A stretch of 64,000 nt of DNA. It comes from Mesorhizobium ciceri biovar biserrulae WSM1271 (GTDB lineage: Bacteria > Pseudomonadota > Alphaproteobacteria > Rhizobiales > Rhizobiaceae). The stretch spans positions 558,001 to 622,000 of the forward strand of contig NC_014923.1 in assembly GCF_000185905.1 (NCBI RefSeq), in the 5' to 3' direction. Shown here piece after piece: positions 1 through 7,602 of the stretch; position 1 is the first letter of the stretch, and every line of letters starts with the position of its first letter. The translations under genes and the position numbers were made by a program. The notes under the pieces are model-generated. The model had not been told where the DNA came from. It did no database searches and was given only the letters and a program-made list of their open reading frames with translations.

Positions 1-2
1 CA

Positions 3-971
3 GGGATCAAGCTGTCGCAGCAGACCCGCGAACGGGTGATCGAGGCCGCACGGACGCTTGGCTACACCGCGCCCGCTTTCGAGGCGCTTCACCCGGCATT
101 GCCTGCCTTCGAGGGGCCCGCCTTCGAAGGGCTGGACGGGGTGATCGGCTTTGCCGTAGACCAGCTCGCCACCAGCCCCGAAGCCGTGGTCGCCATCGAG
201 GGCGCGCGCCAGGCCTCGTGGAATGCCGGCAACGTGCTTCTGGTGGCGCAGACGCTGGGCGATTCCGTCATGGAGCCGCGCGCCATTTCAGCGCTGACCA
301 AGCGGGGCATTTCGGCGCTGATCTACATGACCATCTTCACCCGCGAGATCACAGCGCCCGACTATCTCTACGGCCTCGACATCCCGGTGATCCTGCTCAA
401 CTGCTACACGGCGGACTACGCCTTCCCGGCCGTGGTGCCGAGCGAGATCGCCGGCGGCCAGAGCTCGACCCGCCATTTGATCAGCCACGGCCACCGCCGC
501 ATCGCCACCATCACCGGCGAGCCGTGGATGCAGGCCGCACAGGATCGGCTGAAGGGCTACCGCCGCGCGCTCGCCACGGCCGACATCCCGTTCGATCCCG
601 AGCTGGTGGTCGAAGGCGACTGGTCGGCCAGCGCCGGCTATGCCGCCACCGTCAAGCTGCTGGCGCTCAGGGATAAGCCCACCGCCATCTTCTGCCAGAA
701 CGACCGCACCGCGATCGGCTGCTACGAAGCGCTGAAGGAAGCCGGCCTGCACATTCCGCAGGACATCTCCGTGGTCGGCTACGACGACGAGGAAATCGCC
801 AGGCATCTGTTCCCGCCGCTGACGACCTCGATCCTGCCGCACATGGCGATGGGCCAATGGGCGATCGAACAGCTGGAAGCGCCGGCGGCGCCTGGACGGG
901 GGCGGTATCCGATCACGAAGCTGGAGTGTCCGCTGGTGGAGCGGGAGAGTGTGCGGGCGGTGGCGGGGTAA
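3..971 (+). CDS. LacI-family transcriptional regulator, 5' end outside the window
   Basis: This is a DNA-binding repressor of the LacI/GalR family, presumably sugar-responsive. The frame is already open at base 3, and its first residues (SQQTRERVIEAA) match the end of the LacI helix-turn-helix headpiece, so the true start lies upstream. The GTG at 36 is only an internal codon. The rest is a periplasmic-binding-protein-like effector domain. It ends with the usual LacI pattern of a PTAIFCQNDRTAIG segment, a VVGYDDEEIA segment and a PPLTTSILP segment. The effector and target genes cannot be read here because the upstream neighbours are missing. The family assignment is firm and the ligand is unknown. 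Confidence 0.9.
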   Translation, partial: GIKLSQQTRERVIEAARTLGYTAPAFEALHPALPAFEGPAFEGLDGVIGFAVDQLATSPEAVVAIEGARQASWNAGNVLLVAQTLGDSVMEPRAISALTKRGISALIYMTIFTREITAPDYLYGLDIPVILLNCYTADYAFPAVVPSEIAGGQSSTRHLISHGHRRIATITGEPWMQAAQDRLKGYRRALATADIPFDPELVVEGDWSASAGYAATVKLLALRDKPTAIFCQNDRTAIGCYEALKEAGLHIPQDISVVGYDDEEIARHLFPPLTTSILPHMAMGQWAIEQLEAPAAPGRGRYPITKLECPLVERESVRAVAG

Positions 972-1521
972 CGCGACTCGGCGGGCCCGCGCTGGCTTAC
1001 CTTCGACCGTTAGGGAAACCTGACCAGTGGGACGAAGAGCTGATGGCGGCAATGCAGACAATTCTTGCGCGGAAGGGGGTCAAGGTCGAAGTCCGAGACA
1101 TTCATTCCCATTGGTGCAACAGACCGGCACGGTTGCGAATTTGGGGTTGGACACGCCGTGCCGGCCAGTGCTGGACACCCCAGCCCGATTACGCTACCGG
1201 CACAACAGGAATCCAGCAATTAAGCCTGATGGTCTAGATCGCGAGTGCAGAGCCTGTTCTCGCGCTTCAGGGGGCCTTTTTACCACGGGCATTACTTCTC
1301 CTCCGGGCAGTCCAGCAGCTTCGCATGGCGATGCATTTCTTCGCACCCGTCCGACAAGGCCGGGCTTGAACCATTCCGCCTTGTCTTTCTTCAGGCCTTC
1401 GGCACTGGTCCGCTAACCTTGCCCTGCACGCGGTCCCACAGGCAGTTGCGTCTGCCGAACTTGAAATTGAGGTTGACGGAGCCGACTTGCGGAATCGGCT
1501 GTCGTTTCCTGGAGAAAGCAA
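972..1521. other. gene-poor stretch after the LacI gene
   Basis: I see no convincing gene here. The open frames on both strands have no good ribosome site and no recognisable protein pattern. A short minus-strand frame around 1370-1420 reads plausibly (LKKDKAEWFKPGL) but is flanked by stops and frame changes, so it is at most a decayed remnant. Confidence 0.4.
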
Positions 1522-1551
1522 AAAGCCCGCCACCTTTCGGCAGCGGGCTTT
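1522..1551 (-). terminator. rho-independent terminator of the small RiPP-like gene
   Basis: A perfect 9-bp stem (AAAGCCCGC at 1522-1530 with GCGGGCTTT at 1543-1551) closes a 12-nt loop. Read on the minus strand it ends in a T-rich run. It lies 21 bp after the stop codon of the 30-residue gene at 1573-1665, so it fits that transcript. Confidence 0.75.
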
Positions 1552-1572
1552 CCAAAACTGTAACTCTCTTGG

Positions 1573-1665
1573 TTAATCGATAATCCCGGATGAGCTGGGC
1601 GAAGCCGTCACTGACGACAGTCGCTCACGCTTCGTGAAAACGGGCTTCTGATAGATTTTCTTCAT
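1573..1665 (-). CDS. 30-residue RiPP (lasso-type leader) precursor-like peptide
   Basis: This very short gene encodes a 30-residue peptide beginning MKKIYQKPVFTKRERL. The start is well supported: AAGGGGA lies 7 bases before the ATG on the minus strand, and a strong terminator follows the TAA. The N-terminal half fits the leader pattern Tyr-x-x-Pro seen in lasso-peptide precursors and in the short proteins often labelled putative RiPP precursor in rhizobia: Tyr5, Pro8, basic KRER at 12-15 and Thr20. The remaining residues, SPSSSGIID after Ala21, would be a nine-residue core ending in Asp9, with no tail. No cyclase, protease or RRE protein is encoded nearby, so it is an orphan. The gene is likely real. 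The RiPP role is inferred from the leader pattern only. Confidence 0.6.
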   Translation of the reverse strand: MKKIYQKPVFTKRERLSSVTASPSSSGIID

Positions 1666-1981
1666 CGACATTCCCCTTTGCCAATAATGTGTCACTCTTT
1701 GCCTTCCGCCGGGCAGCGTGTCAATCGCGCAACAAAATGCCGCCACCTTTCGGCAGCAGGCCGGTCACGGCGGTATGTCGATGGCCATCACCGCCTCCAC
1801 GGAAGGAACGCTGATGGCATTCCAACTTGCCCATCGTTTTCGGATGATTAACAAAAAGGGCAATTATGTAACTGACAACCCCGCTCTTATTGGCGCTGGC
1901 TGTCAGGAAAGATCTGCCTGCGCCTTGCCCTTGCCGATAACCTTTGCTTGCCTACTGTCCCGACCATGAGAGGAGGCAAAC
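1666..1981. other. intergenic region with a second terminator-like hairpin
   Basis: No gene is supported here. A 17-base sequence at 1741-1757 is identical to 1528-1544 inside the terminator of the small gene. It forms a weaker hairpin (about 1739-1758) with a T-rich tract on the minus strand. A TTGACA lies on the minus strand near 1716-1721, upstream of the small gene, but has no well-placed -10 partner. Confidence 0.45.
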
Positions 1982-2374
1982 ATGGAACGGCTTTACCCGG
2001 TAGCTCTCGTGACGCTGTTTTGTAGCTTGATGATATTCGGAATGGCGGTGACGGTCGCGAGAACCCACAAGAAGACTGGCATACTGGCGCCCGCAATGAC
2101 CGGCGACCCGCTCCTTGAACGAACCATCCGGGCACATGCCAACGCGGTGGAATGGTTTCCTATCTTTATGCCGTCGATGTGGCTGTTCGCGATCTACTGG
2201 AATGCCGCGTGGGCTTCCGGCCTTGGGCTGCTCTGGATGATAGGTCGGATTGCATATTTCGTAGGGTATCGCACCGCGCCCTTGAAGCGCTATCCCGGCT
2301 TCTTCGTCCAGTCGATTGCAGCCTTCGCGCTGCTTTTTGGCGCTCTGGGCCGGATCATCTATCTGATGCTCTAG
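1982..2374 (+). CDS. MAPEG-family membrane protein
   Basis: This 130-residue integral membrane protein belongs to the MAPEG family (membrane-associated proteins in eicosanoid and glutathione metabolism). Bacterial members are mostly uncharacterised and may act as glutathione-dependent transferases or peroxidases. The family core is visible as GDPLLERTIRAHANAVEW at about 40-57, followed by the GYRTAPLKRYPG loop near 94-105. About four hydrophobic segments are predicted, at 5-25, 58-78, 80-96 and 108-129. The length is typical. An AGAGGAGG sequence ends 5 bases before the ATG. The gene stands alone, and the following bases hold a broken DUF899 gene. Confidence 0.85.
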   Translation: MERLYPVALVTLFCSLMIFGMAVTVARTHKKTGILAPAMTGDPLLERTIRAHANAVEWFPIFMPSMWLFAIYWNAAWASGLGLLWMIGRIAYFVGYRTAPLKRYPGFFVQSIAAFALLFGALGRIIYLML

Positions 2375-2424
2375 GCGCTCCCCAGCCACGGGAGAATGGC
2401 ACAGTACCTCATAAGTGGAGATAG

Positions 2425-2737
2425 GGCGCACCCACTCCGGTCGGTGTCGGGTCGGTAACATTGCTGGACGCGTTCGAGGGGCGCCAAATGCTCATCGCCT
2501 ACTATTACATGTGGTTCGACGGCCGGCCGGCAGCCGAGCAATGAGGGGTGCACCTTCTTCACGACGCAGGTGGCCCATTCGCGGGCTCGCGACACCCTCG
2601 CCGCCGAACGCTGGCGGTTGCCCTGGCTGGCGGTTGAGAAGAATTATGCCTTTGAAGGGCTGAAGGGCCGCGTGAGCCTGCTCGACCGCAAAGCTGCCCA
2701 CGACAAACGCAGTGCCCCGAAACGGTCCCAGAAATAA
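2425..2737 (+). pseudogene. scrambled remnant of a DUF899 (thioredoxin-like) gene
   Basis: Two pieces of a DUF899-family protein are readable. The first (frame of 2461) gives TLLDAFEGRQMLIAYYYMW and then GRPAAEQ before a TGA at 2542-2544. One missing base there explains the stop, because the next frame continues EGCTFFTTQVAH, the expected Cys-containing motif. The frame then passes directly into AERWRLPWLAVEKNYAFEGL and ends LLD, which in intact proteins lies before the first piece. It ends at a TAA at 2735-2737, one base from the tRNA. The order is therefore permuted, as if two decayed copies had recombined. No functional product is expected. Confidence 0.7.
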
Positions 2738-2738
2738 T

Positions 2739-2815
<77 letters not shown>

Positions 2816-2946
2816 TTTCCGGAATCCGGAAAACGAACCAGCCGGTGAACCGGCAAGTCACGGCTTCTTAGCGGAAGCAGGCGCGGGCTTCAACGGGCAA
2901 TTGGCGATTGGCGTAGCGACTTGGCCGGGTGCGTCCAGGCTGCGGC

Positions 2947-3873
2947 CTATGAGGTTCCCGCCCCCGCCTTCACCGTCCGCCTTCCACGCACCGCCCGCTT
3001 CGGCTTCTTGGCGCCCGCCAGTTCGTGCATCGCGTCCAGCTGCATCTGCTGCATTTCGGCCAGGCGCGTCCATTGGCGCGAGATGAGGTAGTCGAGCTTT
3101 TCGTGCAGATGGCGCACTTCGAGCTCGGCCTTGAGGTTGACGCGGTAGTCGTTGAAGGAGCGCAGGCGGTCCTTGGACTCCTGCCGCCGCTGGCTCATCA
3201 TGATGATCGGCGCCTGGATGGCGGCAATGCAGGAGAGCAGCAGGTTGAGCAGGATGAAGGGATAGGGATCGAAAGCGGCGCTCATGCCGGCGACCAGATT
3301 GATGCCGATCCACACCAGAAGCACGCTGCCGAACGAGATCAGGAACCACCAGCTGCCGCCGAATGCCGCCATGTTGTCGGAGACGCGGTCGGCGAAGGTG
3401 CGGTGCTCCTCGAATTCTTCTTCCGAGTTTTCGGAAATCGTGTCCTGCCTGGCGATCGATTCGACCACCTGGCGGTCGAGCTCGGAGAATTCGCCGTGCT
3501 CCTGCTGCAGCAACTCCTCCATGTAGCGCATGCGGTAGCGGCCGAGCTCGGCGCGGCTGATGCGGGCGCCCGCCGGCAGGTCGGGATGGTCCGAGCGGAT
3601 GCGGTCAGCGAGGCTCGGGCGCAGCGTGTCGATGCGCACCAGGTCGCGCTTGCGGAATTTGCGGCCCGATATCGCCGACGGCTTTTTCTTCGGCTTGCCA
3701 CGGTGGGCGCCTGGACCAGCGGGGTCGGAGTCCGGCACTTCGGGCGTGTCGAAGTGTTCGTCCGATACCGGATCGGCCTCCAGCTCACCGACGATCGGCG
3801 CCTCGAAATACTCGCCGCCGTCATCGTTCTGATTGTCTGCCGCCTGTTCGGGCGTTTTGGGGACGGTGCTCAT
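2947..3873 (-). CDS. DUF1003 membrane protein
   Basis: This 308-residue protein of the DUF1003 family has no established function. It has an acidic, low-complexity N-terminus (1-60), a Lys/Arg-rich stretch (60-80), a soluble region, and two membrane segments at about 172-194 and 203-226. A charged helical part follows, with QRRQESKDRLRS at 228-239, and then a basic tail. The WWFLISFGSVLLVW and PIIMMSQRRQ segments are the conserved core. I chose the ATG at 3873 because CAGGAG lies 6 bases upstream. The frame extends 22 codons further to 3939 without a ribosome site. The tRNA lies downstream on the same strand. Confidence 0.85.
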   Translation of the reverse strand: MSTVPKTPEQAADNQNDDGGEYFEAPIVGELEADPVSDEHFDTPEVPDSDPAGPGAHRGKPKKKPSAISGRKFRKRDLVRIDTLRPSLADRIRSDHPDLPAGARISRAELGRYRMRYMEELLQQEHGEFSELDRQVVESIARQDTISENSEEEFEEHRTFADRVSDNMAAFGGSWWFLISFGSVLLVWIGINLVAGMSAAFDPYPFILLNLLLSCIAAIQAPIIMMSQRRQESKDRLRSFNDYRVNLKAELEVRHLHEKLDYLISRQWTRLAEMQQMQLDAMHELAGAKKPKRAVRGRRTVKAGAGTS

Positions 3874-4072
3874 GGTGGGCTCCTGAGGGTGCTGGGCGAC
3901 GATAGACAGAGGTGGCGGCGCATAGCCAGCGCCGGGCACGGATTTCGCAGGCCGGACAAGTGTTTTTGATCGGAGAAGGCGATGTGGCTGGCGGCGGCTC
4001 GCCCCTCAGGGCGGGTGGAGACGTTCCAGATTGGCCGGAGCGGGAAGAACTTGCCCGATGTTTGCGCCAATC

Positions 4073-4284
4073 ACCCCCCTCTCTCCTGCCGGACATCTCC
4101 CCCCTCAAGGGGGAGATTGGCTGTTGTCCCGGCTTTCGCCAATTTCCACCGTCACAGGAGTGAGCGGAGCGCCGAAGCTGCCAATCTCCCCCCTGCGGGG
4201 GTTGAGGAGCGGTCCGCGCAGCGGGTGGAAAGCCAATTGCTTGGCTTTCCGAGCGACGAAGATCCGGCAGGACAGAGGGGGGCG
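4073..4284. repeat. palindromic intergenic mosaic repeat, copy A
   Basis: The outer ends are inverted copies of CCCCCCTCT...CCTGCCGGACATC and CCGGCAGGACAGAGGGGGG. Internal hairpins are built from CTCCCCCCTCAAGGGGGAG. The same ends occur at 52987-53143 and 56027-56181. This copy is longer because it contains an extra segment with the hairpin GGAAAGCCAA-TTGC-TTGGCTTTCC (4227-4250). It is a non-coding element of the rhizobial palindromic or mosaic type. Confidence 0.8.
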
Positions 4285-4324
4285 CTGTCCCGCCAACGTG
4301 CACAAGGTTCTGCAGGGCGGCGGG

Positions 4325-4352
4325 CAACAAAAAACCCGCCTTGCGGGCGGGG
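4325..4352 (-). terminator. terminator-like hairpin, minus strand
   Basis: The stem CCCGCC (4335-4340) with GGCGGG (4346-4351) is followed on the minus strand by TTTTTTGTTG. It lies about 210 bases beyond the stop of the carboxypeptidase gene and could be a backup terminator. Confidence 0.5.
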
Positions 4353-4520
4353 CACGTTTCCAGTCGATCAATTGGCGCGACTCAGCACCATACCGAAAAT
4401 AGTAGCATAGCTGCCCTCAGGGTCAAGAAAAAATTCCTATCGACATCCATCCCCGCGCAGCCAAGCGCGATGCTTGCTACCGGCAGCTCGCCCTTCGCAG
4501 GCTCAGGGCGTTCGTCGTTC

Positions 4521-4544
4521 AAAAAGCCAAGCAATTGGCTTTTT
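4521..4544 (-). terminator. rho-independent terminator of the D,D-carboxypeptidase gene
   Basis: AAAAAGCCAA (4521-4530) pairs perfectly with TTGGCTTTTT (4535-4544) around a four-base loop. On the minus strand it lies 21 bases past the stop codon at 4566 and ends in five T residues. Confidence 0.7.
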
Positions 4545-4565
4545 GTCCGCTACGGGGACCACTCC

Positions 4566-5453
4566 TCACTGTTCCGCGAACATCAGCCTGGTCTTGGCGC
4601 CGTCCGTGGTCGGCGACAGGCTGCGCTGGATCAGCGCTTCGACATGGTCGTTGCGCTGGCGGGCTGAGTCGGCGCCCATCACCACGACGATCAAATTGCG
4701 GCCGTCGGCATTGTAGGAGGTGACGATGTTGAAGCCGGACGCCCTGATGTAGCCGGTCTTGATGCCGTCGACGCCGCGCACGCGGCCGAGCATGTCGTTG
4801 TGGCCGCGCACCAGCCGGCCGCGGAACATGAAGTCGCTTTCGGAGAAGTAGTGGAACTGCTGGGGAAAGCGCTGATGCAGCGCCATGCCGAGCACCGCCA
4901 TGTCGCGCGCCGTCGTCATCTGGCCATCGTCGGGCAGGCCCGACGCGTTGCGGAAGGTGGTGCTGGTCATGCCGAGCTGGCGCGCCTTGGATGTCATCAT
5001 GGCGGCGAACTGATCCTCCGAGCCGCCGAGATATTCGCCGACCGCCACCGCCACGTCGTTGGCCGATTTGACGACGATGGCGCGGATCGCGGAATCGACG
5101 TCGATGCTTTCGCCGCGGCGGAAGCGCATCTTGGTCGGCGGCTGCGAGGCGGCATGGTCCGAAACCGGGATCTGCGTTTGCTTGCTGACGCGGCCGGACT
5201 CCAGTGCCTCGAACAAAAGATACAGCGTCATCATCTTGGTCAGCGAGGCGGGGTAGCGCTGCGCCGTCGAGCTGACCTCGAACAGCTGCTTGCCGGTCCT
5301 GGCGTCGACCACGATGGCCGCATATTTCTGCGCCGGCGCGGGCACGGCCAGCACGCTGTCGGGCGGCGTCGTGGCGCAGCCGGCCAGCAGCACCAGCAGG
5401 GCTAGTGCCGCAAAAACTCTCTGGATGAGCGGAAGGGGACGCAGGTAGGACAA
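4566..5453 (-). CDS. D-alanyl-D-alanine carboxypeptidase (S11 family), predicted lipoprotein
   Basis: This penicillin-binding serine peptidase trims the terminal D-Ala from peptidoglycan stem peptides. All three active-site motifs are present: SLTK at 70-73 (nucleophile Ser70, base Lys73), SAN at 130-132 and KTG at 232-234. The N-terminus has a hydrophobic signal ending in a lipobox (LAGC, Cys26), which predicts lipid anchoring. At 295 residues it stops soon after the catalytic domain. It therefore lacks the C-terminal beta domain and amphipathic anchor of PBP5/6, and the lipid probably replaces that anchor. It is a single gene with terminators downstream. Confidence 0.92.
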   Translation of the reverse strand: MSYLRPLPLIQRVFAALALLVLLAGCATTPPDSVLAVPAPAQKYAAIVVDARTGKQLFEVSSTAQRYPASLTKMMTLYLLFEALESGRVSKQTQIPVSDHAASQPPTKMRFRRGESIDVDSAIRAIVVKSANDVAVAVGEYLGGSEDQFAAMMTSKARQLGMTSTTFRNASGLPDDGQMTTARDMAVLGMALHQRFPQQFHYFSESDFMFRGRLVRGHNDMLGRVRGVDGIKTGYIRASGFNIVTSYNADGRNLIVVVMGADSARQRNDHVEALIQRSLSPTTDGAKTRLMFAEQ

Positions 5454-5669
5454 GGGCTGGACTGTTCTGGGTCGGCTGTTGCTGAGATGAGACGACGCTA
5501 ACGTAACGCGGCTGTTGCGTCCATTTGGTTAATGCCGGTTAGCCCCAGGATTGTCGAGCCTCGCAAGCTTGGCATCCGCCCCGAAAACGCCGGTTTTCCC
5601 GTGTCTTTGCTTGCCAAGGCCGCGTTTCCCGTGGGAAGGGGCGTGGTATCGAGGGCTTGGGGGCTTGGC

Positions 5670-7484
5670 ATGACGAACATCGGGGCCGGGGGCGCTGCGC
5701 CCTCGCTTATCAGGGCATCACTCAGCCGCACCGGCAAATGGGCCGGCAGCGTCGCCTTTGTCGGGGGTGCCGTATCCGACATCCTCAATCCGCTGGCGCC
5801 GTTCGCCGCCTATATCGCGCTGGTCGCCGCGGTGGCCGCAATCATCATCGCCATTGCCATCGTGCTCAGGCTGGTGCTGGCGGCCAAGGCGCTGCCGGCC
5901 TTGATCTTCGCCACCAGTGCGGCGGCCGTCGCCGGCGGCGTCTACGGCCTGCAGCAGCAGACCAACGCCCAGCACGGGGTGATCGCCAGCCTGGTGCCGG
6001 CCGTTGCCGGGCTGCAGCAGTCGATGGGCATCGTTACCGAGAAAGTTGCGAAGATCGAGCAGACCGTCACGCAGACGCAAAAGACGGTGGAGGCGGTCAA
6101 GCAGTCGACCGACACGGTGGCGAAAAAGACCGACGAGATCGCGTCCGTCCAGCAGCAGCAGACTGAGCAGACGGCGGAAGTGCAGAAGACCACCGACGAG
6201 GTGAAGAAGGAGACCGAGACGCTGGTCGCCGGCCAGGCGCAGCAGCAGGCCCAGACCGAGAAGCTGCAAGCGACGACCGTGCAGATCGCCGCCTCGATCG
6301 ACATCATCGCCAAGGGCTTTGCCGCCTTGGCCGCGCAGGGCGGGGCGATCGCCGAGCCGAAGCGGCCGGACGAGTTCTACCACAATGCCCGAGTCTACGA
6401 GTTGTCCGGCGACATGCTCAATGCGCGGCGCTCCTACCTCGCCTTTGCCGGCTTCGACGTCGACGCCATCGACCCCTATACGCGCTTTGCCACGCTGCTT
6501 CGGGTGCAGGACGGCAAGGCCGGCGCGCGCGAGGTGTTCGGCGCGCTTGCCGACAAGGGCAAGGCGCTGTCGATCAAGCTCGTGCATATCCAGCAGTTCG
6601 ACGACGCCCAGCGCCTCGACAAGCTCAACGCCTTCATATCAGCCAATCCAGATTTCGCGCCGGCCTATTTCCTGTTGGCGCAGGAGTTTTCCGAAGACCG
6701 CCTCGGCGCCCAGACGCTGGCCGACAAGCGCAACGAGGCCAAGGCGCTGACCAAGTTCACGTCCTACGAAAAGGATGGCGGGTTGCTCAAATATTTCGTC
6801 GACCAGACGCAGTTGGCCGACTGGCTGGACCGCAGCCGCAGCCGGCTGGCGGCGCTTGGCGACGTGCTCGACCCCGCCCGCTTCGTGCCTTCGCTGACGC
6901 CGATGCGCTCCAACCAGGGCTGGTCGATGACCATCTCGCTGCCCGAGCCGGCGACCGCCATCTCCTGGCGCATGGGCGACAGCGGTCCGTTCACCGACAC
7001 CGGTTTCCTGGCCATGAACGACCAGACGACCGGCAAGCCGATGGCCAATCCGAGCTTCGAGATGCCCGACAGCACGGTGGCGGGGATCATTGCGATCAAA
7101 TATCTCGACATCAGGGGCCGCGAGACCGGCCCGTTCGACATCCGCTTCGACCCCGAGACAGCGCTTCAGCAAGGCAACAAGCAGATCCTCGACCAGTTCT
7201 GGACCTCGTGGATCGCCTTCGATGCCAGCGGCAACCACGGCCTGGTCTATTTCACCCAGATGCTGTCCTACCGCTGCGCCATCAAACAGGTGCATTACGG
7301 CCTGAACGGCGCGGCCCTCGACAAGGAGATCAAGATGCCGCCTTGCGACAAGAAGGACCCCTACGCCATCCCCTACGATTACCAACCCTATTTCAAGGTC
7401 GCCGACAGCGTGAAATCGATGTCGGTGCAGGTTACCTACACCGACGACACCAAGTCGCCGGTGCGGGAATACAAGCGACAGTAG
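5670..7484 (+). CDS. membrane-anchored coiled-coil protein of unknown function
   Basis: I do not recognise this 604-residue protein. Two adjacent hydrophobic segments (about 42-71 and 74-94) would anchor it in the inner membrane. They are followed by a long Gln/Thr/Glu/Lys-rich region (about 113-225) with repeated TQ..., KKT and QQQ stretches that should form a coiled coil. Residues 235-300 (EFYHNARVYELSGDMLNARR) resemble a tetratricopeptide-type helical hairpin, and the remaining 300 residues look globular. The ATG at 5670 has a G-rich stretch (GGGGGC) about 8 bases before it. The frame extends 46 codons further upstream without a better start. The neighbours give no clue. Confidence 0.75.
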   Translation: MTNIGAGGAAPSLIRASLSRTGKWAGSVAFVGGAVSDILNPLAPFAAYIALVAAVAAIIIAIAIVLRLVLAAKALPALIFATSAAAVAGGVYGLQQQTNAQHGVIASLVPAVAGLQQSMGIVTEKVAKIEQTVTQTQKTVEAVKQSTDTVAKKTDEIASVQQQQTEQTAEVQKTTDEVKKETETLVAGQAQQQAQTEKLQATTVQIAASIDIIAKGFAALAAQGGAIAEPKRPDEFYHNARVYELSGDMLNARRSYLAFAGFDVDAIDPYTRFATLLRVQDGKAGAREVFGALADKGKALSIKLVHIQQFDDAQRLDKLNAFISANPDFAPAYFLLAQEFSEDRLGAQTLADKRNEAKALTKFTSYEKDGGLLKYFVDQTQLADWLDRSRSRLAALGDVLDPARFVPSLTPMRSNQGWSMTISLPEPATAISWRMGDSGPFTDTGFLAMNDQTTGKPMANPSFEMPDSTVAGIIAIKYLDIRGRETGPFDIRFDPETALQQGNKQILDQFWTSWIAFDASGNHGLVYFTQMLSYRCAIKQVHYGLNGAALDKEIKMPPCDKKDPYAIPYDYQPYFKVADSVKSMSVQVTYTDDTKSPVREYKRQ

Positions 7485-7485
7485 C

Positions 7486-7512
7486 TCACCCTCCCCTTTG
7501 TGGGGAAGGTGA
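7486..7512. repeat. small palindromic hairpin after the coiled-coil gene
   Basis: TCACCCTCCCC pairs with GGGGAAGGTGA around a short loop with one mismatch. It belongs to the same general style of intergenic hairpin as those at 21755-21789 and 30199-30219, and could act as a terminator or an mRNA stabiliser. Confidence 0.45.
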
Positions 7513-7602
7513 AAGGGCGCTGATGCAAAATGCCTGTCGCGGCGCTTGCGCAACCGCCGCCGAACGGTTCAGTTTGCGCCTTCAGAGTCGGTGACAGCGC
7601 AA

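Larger units (their letters stand above)
3874..4565. other. intergenic region with palindromic repeats and terminators
   Basis: No gene is supported. The region holds a mosaic palindromic repeat (4073-4284), two terminator-like hairpins facing the D,D-carboxypeptidase gene, and a second copy of the AAGCCAA/TTGGCTT hairpin found inside the repeat. These are annotated separately. Confidence 0.6.

Noticed and set aside
1267-1533. Open frames on both strands in the gene-poor region, including a minus-strand stretch reading LKKDKAEWFKPGL
   Set aside because: Stops and frame changes interrupt it within about 25 codons, there is no ribosome site, and I cannot align it to a family with confidence.
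1718-1969. 83-residue plus-strand open frame before the MAPEG gene
   Set aside because: Mixed composition, no ribosome site, no recognisable pattern, and it overlaps the second terminator-like hairpin.
4073-4284. Palindromic repeats considered as CRISPR or insertion-sequence ends
   Set aside because: There is no regular repeat-spacer pattern and no transposase frame inside. The elements are about 155-210 bases long and non-coding.
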